Assembly (NCBI GenBank): GCA_030754395.1 | Contig: JASMAJ010000072.1 | Span: 1-5,436, forward strand | Origin: Candidatus Thalassarchaeaceae archaeon | Lineage (GTDB): Archaea; Thermoplasmatota; Poseidoniia; Poseidoniales; Thalassarchaeaceae | Direction: 5' to 3' | Length of the DNA stretch: 5,436 bases | Part shown: positions 1 through 5,436 of the stretch, piece by piece | How the letters are laid out: each line of letters opens with the position of its first letter | Numbering within the stretch: position 1 is the first letter of the stretch | Position numbers and translations under genes: made by a program | The notes under the pieces: model-generated | What the model saw: only the letters and a program-made list of their open reading frames with translations | Databases searched by the model: none | What the model was told of the DNA's origin: nothing

Positions 1-1
1 A

Positions 2-445
2 GGTGGAATTGTAGCGGGTTCAAGCGATGTTCGCACTCATGCCTTGAATCATTCTCGCTCGTGGCTATTATCCGGTAGCCAGCCACCAGGCGTAGCGGCG
101 GCACAAAAAGCCGCAGTTGAGGTATTGATGAGTGAACCTGAGCATCATTCTAGACTCTGGGAAAATACGAATTATTTCCGTGGTGAACTTCAGAATTTGG
201 GTTTTGACACGGGTAAGTCTGAAACACCAATTATTCCAGTAATGTGTGGCGAATCCACTATTGCTAAGGAAATGTCCCTAGAACTAGCAAAAGAAGGAGT
301 GACGGCGGGCGCCATTGTCTTCCCGATGGTGTCTAGGGATGCAGCTCGCATACGTACTCAAATGTCAGCAGGGCTTACTCGAGATGATCTTGAAGAAGTT
401 CTACATCTTTTTGAGAAAGTAGGTCCAAAATTGGGATTAATCTGA
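2..445 (+). CDS. kbl: 2-amino-3-ketobutyrate CoA ligase (glycine C-acetyltransferase)-like, C-terminal part
   Basis: This is the 3' end of a gene whose start lies left of the window. The frame is open from base 2 and ends at TGA 443-445, giving 147 residues. The TTG at 44 is an internal Leu, not the start. The product belongs to the PLP-dependent alpha-oxoamine synthase family (fold type I), cytosolic. Family knowledge: KBL cleaves 2-amino-3-ketobutyrate with CoA to glycine and acetyl-CoA in threonine breakdown. Seen here: the fragment opens with GGIVAGS, which in the family follows directly after the PLP-lysine segment (GKALGG), so the lysine itself is just off the edge. Next come RSWLLSGSQPP (family RPYLFSNSLAP), TPIIPVMCG and, near the end, RIRTQMSAG with the arginine that holds the substrate carboxylate. 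The IIPVM and RIRTQMSA wording favours KBL over BioF or serine palmitoyltransferase, but BioF-like function cannot be excluded. No threonine dehydrogenase gene is visible in the window. Confidence 0.85.
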   Translation, partial: GGIVAGSSDVRTHALNHSRSWLLSGSQPPGVAAAQKAAVEVLMSEPEHHSRLWENTNYFRGELQNLGFDTGKSETPIIPVMCGESTIAKEMSLELAKEGVTAGAIVFPMVSRDAARIRTQMSAGLTRDDLEEVLHLFEKVGPKLGLI

Positions 446-1123
446 CTATACTTCATCGACTACTTCAACGACTTGTTCATCAGATTCCTGCTCTTCGTCA
501 TTCTTTGGTTTAGGATCTATTGTTCTGGACATTCCTTCAAAGGGCTGCAATCCTCTGTCAATTCTATCCAGAATTCTCCAGCGTGGTGCATAAGAGAGAT
601 GGACGTAGAGTGGACCGGGTAAGATTGCACAAATCCATCCTATTTGAGTAATAATCGGATTGATGTCATTTACCATAGAACAGGTGATTATTATCAAACC
701 AATAAATGGAAATGGAAACAGATAACGACGTCTATTCTCCAACCTAATTGGAGGTCTTTTCATAATGTGAGAAATCAAGAGAGATGCCCCGCCAAGTATA
801 GCAGATATTGTAATCACAAAAATTGCCATTACCCCCCAGTCATTTGCGATTTGATTCATTGCGATTGAATCCATCCAACCCGCATATGCAAATGGGAGAA
901 TGAGTGTAAGGGAGGTTAGGATTCCGTATAACGCACCGATAAAGAGTGGATGACAAATGGTCATTGGATAGCCAAGGAACATACGGCTCAAGGCCCCTCC
1001 CTCTAGCATCAATCGATGATCCTCGTCGAGTTCTTCAACGAACTCACGCCATCCTGCCATCGTCCCTTCGCGATGCGCTTGAAATATGACCGTTGCGCCC
1101 CAAAAAATACGTAAAATCAACAT
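446..1123 (-). CDS. Unrecognised four-helix membrane protein with acidic C-terminal tail
   Basis: I do not recognise a family. The 225-residue frame (ATG at 1123) has a charged N-terminal segment (WREFVEELDEDHRLML, about 25-40) and four hydrophobic stretches at roughly 57-79, 97-119, 136-152 and 156-178. A basic patch follows helix 2 (KRPP, then NRRR at 130-133). The cytosol-like tail is strongly acidic (NDEEQESDEQ, then VVEVVDEV). Two helical hairpins with both ends on the same side is the simplest topology. The start is uncertain. An internal ATG at 1060 (Met22, MAGWREFV) gives 204 residues, is preceded by GAAGGGACG, and fits better with the TATA-like box at 1132-1139, which would place the transcript start near 1110, downstream of the first ATG. 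The stop codon directly abuts the kbl-like stop (convergent, no gap). The gene is divergent from citrate synthase. It may have a membrane scaffold or sensor role, but nothing shows a reaction. Confidence 0.7.
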   Translation of the reverse strand: MLILRIFWGATVIFQAHREGTMAGWREFVEELDEDHRLMLEGGALSRMFLGYPMTICHPLFIGALYGILTSLTLILPFAYAGWMDSIAMNQIANDWGVMAIFVITISAILGGASLLISHIMKRPPIRLENRRRYLFPFPFIGLIIITCSMVNDINPIITQIGWICAILPGPLYVHLSYAPRWRILDRIDRGLQPFEGMSRTIDPKPKNDEEQESDEQVVEVVDEV

Positions 1124-1131
1124 TATTATCG

Positions 1132-1139
1132 ATTATAAG
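1132..1139 (-). promoter_or_regulatory. Candidate archaeal TATA box for the membrane-protein gene
   Basis: Read on the minus strand this is CTTATAAT, a good match to an archaeal TATA element. Archaeal transcription normally starts about 25 bases downstream of the box centre, here near 1110. That lies inside the longest reading frame and would make the ATG at 1060 the working start, with a leader of about 50 bases. A weaker AT-rich stretch (GAAAATTAA on the minus strand, around 1142-1150) could instead serve a leaderless ATG at 1123. The box was found by eye and the archaeal assignment is itself an inference. Confidence 0.4.
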
Positions 1140-1159
1140 AGTTAATTTTCACTTTCTTT

Positions 1160-1215
1160 GTATCTCTATCCCATTTTGGTTAGTCACTAACAGTATCTCT
1201 AATATCTACAGTATC
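1160..1215. repeat. Repeated GTATC elements in divergent promoter region
   Basis: GTATCTCTA occurs at 1160-1168 and again at 1193-1201, start-to-start 33 bases (about three helical turns). ACAGTATC occurs at 1190-1197 and 1208-1215, 18 bases apart. Together GTATC appears three times in 56 bases, between the divergent membrane-protein and citrate synthase genes and around the likely TATA region of the latter. This could be a regulator binding site. Short AT-rich repeats also arise by chance, so the functional reading is tentative, though the repeats themselves are exact. Confidence 0.4.
1198..1205 (+). promoter_or_regulatory. Candidate TATA-like box for citrate synthase
   Basis: TCTAATAT is the most TATA-like octamer upstream of the citrate synthase start. 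It would place transcription start near 1227 and give a leader of about 33 bases. It lies between the two ACAGTATC copies. An alternative AT-rich site is GATTATGA around 1227-1234, which would fit a leaderless start at 1261. It was found by eye and is weak. Confidence 0.25.
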
Positions 1216-1260
1216 CATGTACGATGAGATTATGATGGGTTCCCTTTCAAGTAAGGTTGA

Positions 1261-2445
1261 ATGGTGGTCGATGGGATGACTGAGGATGAAACATTGTTCA
1301 CAATAAAGCAGTCAAATCTAGACTCAGGGATGCGGGGAGTTCCTGTTGGAACCTGCAGAACCTCATTTGTTGATCCACTCGAGGGAGTTCACTATGTGGG
1401 GTATCCTGTGGAGGACCTTGCTAATCTTGAGGAAGAGGATGTAGTCTATCTTCTGATGAACAAGAGACTTCCAACTGAAGAAGAGTCTGAAGCATTTCGA
1501 ATAGAGTTGGCTCATCGAGCTATGGATATGCCAACTGGGGCCCTAAGAGTTCTTGAATCGCTTACTCCGGGTAGCGGGCATCCTATGGATTGGCTATCAA
1601 TGGGAATTATGGCTCTTGGGGCTGCCGATACAACGGGTGATGCACGCACAGATTCAATGAATCTGATTGCTCGAATACCGGAGTTAATGGCTCGCATTTT
1701 CTTGCTTCGTGGTGGAAAGAAAGAGAATCTCCAACCTAGTCGGCCCGAACTTGGATTAGTAGAAAATTTCGTTCACATGTTGGGCATAACTGGGGATGAG
1801 GCTGAGAGAATGAATAGAGTTCTTCGCTTCTTTTTTATTCTACACCTAGATCATGGAGGTGGTAATTTATCCACTTTTACAGGTAAGGCCGTTGCCAGTG
1901 GTCGAGCGACAGTCTATGCATCAATCGCTTCAGCAATGAACGCTCTTTCGGGTCCTCTTCATGGCCGAGCCAACCAAGCTTGCCTTGAGTTTGTTCAGAG
2001 AATAGGGACCTCTGATCCAGACGAAGTAGAAGCCTTTGTCCGAGCAGAGTTAGCTGCTAAACGCCCAATTTTCGGTTTCGGACATGGCGTTTTAAGGGCT
2101 GAGGATCCACGTGCTCGGCTACTAATTGGATTGGGAGCAGAAGTTTGCCCCGATGATGAAAACTACAAGATTGTCAAGACTCTGAGAGAAGTAGTCCCAC
2201 CGATACTCATGGAACATCCCAAAATAAAGAACCCGTATCCGAATGTCGATTTAGGTAGTGGTTCTCTCCTTTATGCAATAGGATTCCGCAAACCAGAGTA
2301 TTTCACTACATTCTTCGGTTGGGCTCGAGTTGCAGGGATTTGTGCTCAGATAATGGATGAAAGGAATGCAAGAGATGGGCGTGGAACACCAATCTATCGA
2401 CCAAAATACATTGCAAAGAATCAACCACATAGAAGACTAGAGTAG
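1261..2445 (+). CDS. gltA: Citrate synthase
   Basis: A complete 394-residue cytosolic enzyme that condenses acetyl-CoA and oxaloacetate to citrate and CoA, the entry step of the TCA cycle. All key residues can be placed by motif: His198 in LDHGGGN (oxaloacetate binding), catalytic His234 in GPLHGRANQ, catalytic His275 in GFGHGVLR with Arg284 in the following DPR, catalytic Asp330 in PNVD, Arg356 in WARVAG and Arg380 in YRPKY. Spacings 198-234 (36), 275-330 (55) and 330-356 (26) equal those of the pig mitochondrial enzyme (238-274, 320-375, 401), and GPLHG.ANQ is also the mitochondrial-type wording. The length is slightly above typical archaeal enzymes and below E. coli GltA. An in-frame TGA at 1258-1260 sits directly before the ATG, so the start is 1261 or the downstream ATG at 1276 (MTEDETLF), which has GGTGG in front. 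2-Methylcitrate synthase activity cannot be excluded from sequence. The gene is convergent with the GDPD gene with no gap. Confidence 0.95.
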   Translation: MVVDGMTEDETLFTIKQSNLDSGMRGVPVGTCRTSFVDPLEGVHYVGYPVEDLANLEEEDVVYLLMNKRLPTEEESEAFRIELAHRAMDMPTGALRVLESLTPGSGHPMDWLSMGIMALGAADTTGDARTDSMNLIARIPELMARIFLLRGGKKENLQPSRPELGLVENFVHMLGITGDEAERMNRVLRFFFILHLDHGGGNLSTFTGKAVASGRATVYASIASAMNALSGPLHGRANQACLEFVQRIGTSDPDEVEAFVRAELAAKRPIFGFGHGVLRAEDPRARLLIGLGAEVCPDDENYKIVKTLREVVPPILMEHPKIKNPYPNVDLGSGSLLYAIGFRKPEYFTTFFGWARVAGICAQIMDERNARDGRGTPIYRPKYIAKNQPHRRLE

Positions 2446-3591
2446 TCATTTACTATGTGTTTTCCCAGATCCTCTATGACCTATGATTCTAGGGCTCCCC
2501 CAAGGGACTCCTTCTTCTGCTTGTTTAACCCAACTTTCTTCTGAACCTGACCAGTGCATCCTATTACCTTGTTCTGTTACAATTGAATTCCTGCGTGAAT
2601 CATCTAGTTCACTCCATTTTGGCAGAGAATCAGAAGCTTCTTTGAAAAGATCCGAGCGCTCTAAGTCTGTTGAGGAATCCAGAATCCTCTTCCATTCGTC
2701 ATCTAATGGTTGACTTGCCGGACGCATCCAACGAATACTCCCATCCGGTTTTGTCAGCACATCTGGGTTCATATGGTCAGTGACTAATGATAATCCCGCA
2801 TCTAACATCAAATCCTCAAGTTCTAGTGGTGCAGGCCAAACAAATGCTCCCATCCCCGCTCTTTTCTTGTTTAACCGACTTAGAGCCGCTCCTTTGAGAC
2901 CCATCGGAATTCCTGGGCTTATCCACCTTGTCCATCCATTCAAGAAGTCTAGAGCAAGTCCCATTGCTGGCATCTCATTACTTCTAGAGTGTCTGATTAT
3001 TGATGACACAGATGTTCTTGCAAAATGAGGCATCCCCATCATTCTTTTGATTCTCCATATGCCCCAAGGCCTGAGGTGTGGCATGAGTCTCGTTATTGGA
3101 AATTTGAATTCAGTGGATTTAGCAACGGATGCGATTTTTGGAGAGAAACTGTAGATAACTGTAGATCTCTCAGGTAGTTCTAGTGGTTCAAGTTTATTTT
3201 CAACTAATTTCATCATCTCAGCAATGTGATTTTCATGTTTCTTCTTTGAAACTGGGTGGGGCATCTTGAATTCTATACAAGCAGTTTTTCCTCCTTCTTG
3301 CCATGAGTCTGTGAATTTTCTACTTGTTAGCAATTCATCAAATGTCGGAATACCAAGTGATTTTATTTCATCAGTCCCTAGTAATTCTATGCACCGCTCT
3401 CTTTTTGATTTACCATTTGGCAATAAGTCGTCATGAAAAATCACCAAGTCTCCGTCTCTATTCATTTTCAAATCAAATTCGACTCCGTCTGAGAATAGCA
3501 TGCCATGTTCGAGGGCTGCTACAGAGTTCTCAGGTGGTTGCTGCCAATCCATGATATGCATGCGAGAACAAAACAGCCCAAAAACACCCAC
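2446..3591 (-). CDS. Glycerophosphodiester phosphodiesterase-family protein, apparently circularly permuted
   Basis: GDPD-family TIM-barrel enzyme, 381 residues, no signal peptide, so probably cytosolic. The family hydrolyses glycerophosphodiesters to glycerol 3-phosphate and an alcohol, with a bound divalent metal. Seen here: PPENS (19-23, family PENT), VEFD with metal ligands Glu38 and Asp40, IFHDD with catalytic His53, PTFDELL (82-88), IEFK with metal ligand Glu107, YSFSP (147-151), FVWP (250-253) and the barrel's closing LVTDHMNP (269-276). The HRG motif that normally opens the domain is missing at the N-terminus, where the matching position reads HIM (12-14), but is present at the C-terminus as PRIIGHRGSGKT (367-378), so the first strand seems moved to the end. 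A hydrophilic linker of about 85 residues (281-366) joins them. The longest frame starts with GTG at 3591; ATGs at 3561 (MHIMDW) or 3552 (MDWQQP) are equally plausible starts. No HRG is encoded upstream in any minus-strand frame over about 70 bases. A degenerate, inactive enzyme is the alternative. Confidence 0.85.
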   Translation of the reverse strand: MGVFGLFCSRMHIMDWQQPPENSVAALEHGMLFSDGVEFDLKMNRDGDLVIFHDDLLPNGKSKRERCIELLGTDEIKSLGIPTFDELLTSRKFTDSWQEGGKTACIEFKMPHPVSKKKHENHIAEMMKLVENKLEPLELPERSTVIYSFSPKIASVAKSTEFKFPITRLMPHLRPWGIWRIKRMMGMPHFARTSVSSIIRHSRSNEMPAMGLALDFLNGWTRWISPGIPMGLKGAALSRLNKKRAGMGAFVWPAPLELEDLMLDAGLSLVTDHMNPDVLTKPDGSIRWMRPASQPLDDEWKRILDSSTDLERSDLFKEASDSLPKWSELDDSRRNSIVTEQGNRMHWSGSEESWVKQAEEGVPWGSPRIIGHRGSGKTHSK

Positions 3592-3657
3592 CCACTCAAA
3601 TCTTACGCTTCCCCAATGCTCAAACCCCTTCAGGTGTACCGAGACCTAGGTAGCACC
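3592..3657. promoter_or_regulatory. Short divergent promoter region between GDPD and transporter genes
   Basis: Only 66 bases separate the two outward-reading starts (96-105 if an internal ATG of the GDPD gene is used). The only TATA-like stretch is CAAATCTTA at 3597-3605 (minus strand TAAGATTTG). On the minus strand it would start transcription near 3575, which favours the GDPD ATGs at 3561/3552 over GTG 3591. On the plus strand it would start near 3627, in front of the transporter ATG at 3658. No hairpin or strong ribosome binding site was seen. Both promoters must overlap here, so the two genes may be coregulated. Confidence 0.3.
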
Positions 3658-5436
3658 ATGGCCGAGACAGTAGAATTAGACCGAGCATCAGACCCGCAAG
3701 CAGTACGAGGATACGCCTTCTATGATTGGGCGAAATCATCCTTTGAGACTTCAGTAACAACAGCAGTACTACCTGCGTGGTTTGCATACCTATTCCTGAA
3801 AGCCAACGGATTGGAGACCGAGATCCTCGGTAAGGATATGACTTCAGATGCTGTGTGGTCCTTTGCAGTAACCATCGCTGCATTACTAGTCGCAATCGCT
3901 AGCCCCTCTTTGGGTGTTATTGCTGACCGACGTGCAATCAAGATGTGGTGGTTAAGAATACTCACTTACTTGGGAGCCGGTTCAACTCTTGCTCTTGCTT
4001 TTGCTCCAGTTTTTGATATCTCAATGCAATGGGTATGGATATTCGTTATGTTCCTTCTCGCAAATATTGGACTGAATGGTGCTGGTGTATTTTACAATGC
4101 ACTTCTTCCACATATGGGGACCGATGATGAGATGGATGGGATATCCAACAAGGCCTTCGCCTATGGATATCTAGGTGGCGGGCTCCTTTTACTCATTCAC
4201 CTAGTAATGGTCATGATGATTGTTGATGAAAATGGTTCTAACCCAGACTGGGTAATTCCGTTTGTTATGGCATCTTCGGGTGCTTGGTGGATGGGTTTTG
4301 CTTTACTCACATTCAAGTATGTACCCGAACCTCCTATTGAAAATGAAATGGAGAGTCTCGGAGTAGCAGATTCTGCTAGACTCGCTTTTAGTGAACTACG
4401 CAAGACGTTTGGCCAAGTTGATAGATTCAAGACACTATTTGTCTACATGCTAGCATACTTCTTCTTTATTGATGGAATCAACTCAGTAACAGCTCTTGCT
4501 GGCATATACGGAATTACAGTATTAGGTTTGACTACTACTGCCCTAATAGCTACCATCTTAGTTATCCAATTTGTTGCTGCACCTTGTGCCATAGGATTCA
4601 CCAAATTGGCTGAGGCCACTAGCACGAAGTATGCGCTAACACTATCTTTAGTTGGATGGGTCATTGTTGTCCTTGGTGCACTTTCGTTTGCTCCATTAGC
4701 TCTCGATGCACACGATGATTATGATATTCAATTTGATTGGAATGGTGAGACTTCGATGTATGATATTACTACTGGCGACAATGCCTATGGTTTGGGGCTG
4801 TCTGTCGATGACTCAGAGCAGGATTGGGTTACTTCTTGGGCTGACGTCATGCCGGTTCACATTGATGATGATTATACTGAAAGAGTGATCTATGCCTTCA
4901 ATGATCCATCTTCGGATGAGCATTCAGCAACCTCAACGGATACAGACCAAATATCTGCTTTCATCGCAGATTTCGGAGATAGTAATAGGTTCAGTGTTAG
5001 TGTCTCTGGTGGCTCATTAGATGAAAGTACGGGACTTGGAGTTGATCACCCAACAAGTCTGGGAGATGGTCCTCTCGATTCAATTCCTGAAACAGTCAGA
5101 GAATTCGTTTGGGAGCCACTTGGTTTCAACGTGATGTTCCAATTCCTACTCCTTGGTTGTATGGCTGGAGCTCTTCTTGGCGGCTCACAGGGACTTGCTC
5201 GTTCTATGTTTGGACAGATGGTCCCTGAAACTAGAAGTGCAGAATTCTTCGGCTTCTTCGGCTTCTTCGGAAAGGTTGCAGCATTGCTAGGACCGATGAT
5301 TTATGGAATAATGACCGTGACTTATGACAGTCGAGTAGGTGTTGCAAGTCTGTGTGTTTTGATTATCATAGGTACTGTGATGATGCGCTATGTCGATGTA
5401 GATGCAGGTCGAGCCGATGCTCAGGCTGAAGATGCA
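3658..5436 (+). CDS. UMF1/Atg22-type major facilitator transporter with large extracytoplasmic insert (3' end cut)
   Basis: The frame is open from ATG 3658 to the window edge, 593 codons without a stop. UMF1-family hallmarks are YDWAKSSFE (22-30) before helix 1, ADRR (89-92) after helix 2, YNALLP (146-151), YGYLGGG (169-175), and SQGLARSMFGQMVP (510-523) followed by AEFFG (528-532) and GK then LLGP. Twelve helices can be placed at about 33-48, 65-90, 99-118, 124-148, 168-189, 199-220, 260-283, 291-312, 326-348, 491-513, 534-552 and 560-577. With a cytosolic N-terminus, residues 351-486 between helices 9 and 10 lie outside. This segment is hydrophilic, rich in Asp, Ser and Thr, and not part of the usual family. 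Only a short tail should be missing after 593. Yeast Atg22 exports amino acids from the vacuole; substrates of prokaryotic members are mostly unknown, so none is assigned. An in-frame ATG at 3616 would add 14 residues. The gene is divergent from the GDPD gene. Confidence 0.88.
   Translation, partial: MAETVELDRASDPQAVRGYAFYDWAKSSFETSVTTAVLPAWFAYLFLKANGLETEILGKDMTSDAVWSFAVTIAALLVAIASPSLGVIADRRAIKMWWLRILTYLGAGSTLALAFAPVFDISMQWVWIFVMFLLANIGLNGAGVFYNALLPHMGTDDEMDGISNKAFAYGYLGGGLLLLIHLVMVMMIVDENGSNPDWVIPFVMASSGAWWMGFALLTFKYVPEPPIENEMESLGVADSARLAFSELRKTFGQVDRFKTLFVYMLAYFFFIDGINSVTALAGIYGITVLGLTTTALIATILVIQFVAAPCAIGFTKLAEATSTKYALTLSLVGWVIVVLGALSFAPLALDAHDDYDIQFDWNGETSMYDITTGDNAYGLGLSVDDSEQDWVTSWADVMPVHIDDDYTERVIYAFNDPSSDEHSATSTDTDQISAFIADFGDSNRFSVSVSGGSLDESTGLGVDHPTSLGDGPLDSIPETVREFVWEPLGFNVMFQFLLLGCMAGALLGGSQGLARSMFGQMVPETRSAEFFGFFGFFGKVAALLGPMIYGIMTVTYDSRVGVASLCVLIIIGTVMMRYVDVDAGRADAQAEDA

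Noticed and set aside
44..445. TTG at 44 as the start of a complete small protein
   Set aside because: The frame is open to base 2 and the residues upstream (GGIVAGSSDVRTHA) match the alpha-oxoamine synthase family, so this is the tail of a larger gene.
644..868. Plus-strand open frame of 74 codons opposite the membrane protein
   Set aside because: The composition is rich in Asn, Tyr, His and Cys with no recognisable motif, and it lies antisense to a frame with clear membrane helices.
2458..2481. GHRGSGKT near the GDPD C-terminus matches the Walker A pattern GxxxxGKT
   Set aside because: It lies three residues from the end of the protein, so there is no room for the following helix, Walker B or the rest of a P-loop domain. 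The preceding PRIIGHRG fits GDPD strand beta-1 and supplies the residues missing at the N-terminus.
2483..3554. Three plus-strand open frames of 76-82 codons opposite the GDPD gene
   Set aside because: They are antisense to a well-supported coding sequence and show Ser/Leu-rich shadow composition without motifs.
3620..4664. Minus-strand open frames of 73-91 codons opposite the transporter
   Set aside because: The transporter frame has family motifs and helices throughout this stretch. The minus frames are its shadows and carry no motif.
4706..4888. Plus-strand open frame of 60 codons in another frame within the transporter insert
   Set aside because: I considered it as evidence of a frameshift at the insert, but the transporter frame is uninterrupted across it and family motifs resume in the same frame, so no shift is needed.
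5245..5271. Tandem 9-base repeat (TTCTTCGGC x3) encoding FFGFFGFFG in the transporter
   Set aside because: The family has a segment of the same length here (AEFFGFYxxSGK), so no repeat expansion took place. The repeat comes from codon choice for Phe and Gly.

Overview
The window reads as chromosome of a free-living, probably marine, prokaryote, most likely an archaeon of the Marine Group II (Poseidoniales) kind. This assignment is inferred from compact gene packing, AT-rich TATA-like boxes upstream of genes, few clear Shine-Dalgarno sites and the style of the proteins. No rRNA or other marker gene is present to prove it. I see no mobile element, CRISPR array, tRNA or phage gene.

Layout from left to right: (1) the C-terminal 147 codons of a PLP enzyme of the 2-amino-3-ketobutyrate CoA ligase (glycine C-acetyltransferase) type, + strand, cut by the window edge; (2) an unrecognised four-helix membrane protein on the - strand, whose stop codon abuts the first gene's stop; (3) a 137-bp divergent promoter region with TATA-like boxes and a repeated GTATC element; (4) a complete citrate synthase, + strand, with all catalytic residues and spacing close to the mitochondrial-type enzyme; (5) a glycerophosphodiester phosphodiesterase (GDPD)-family protein on the - strand, again stop-to-stop with its neighbour; (6) a 66-bp divergent spacer; (7) a UMF1/Atg22-type major facilitator transporter, + strand, which runs off the right edge just after its twelfth membrane helix.

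The most interesting object is the GDPD-family gene. Its His-Arg-Gly catalytic motif, normally at the extreme N-terminus, is absent there and sits instead in the last 15 residues of the protein. The rest of the barrel is in normal order. This is what a circular permutation of the TIM barrel would look like. The second notable item is a hydrophilic, acidic domain of about 135 residues inserted between helices 9 and 10 of the transporter, predicted to lie outside the membrane.

Functionally, the kbl-like gene (threonine/glycine to acetyl-CoA exchange) and citrate synthase (acetyl-CoA into the TCA cycle) both touch acetyl-CoA metabolism. The GDPD (headgroup release from glycerophosphodiesters) and the transporter share a divergent promoter region. 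These are loose links only, since no multi-gene operon is visible.
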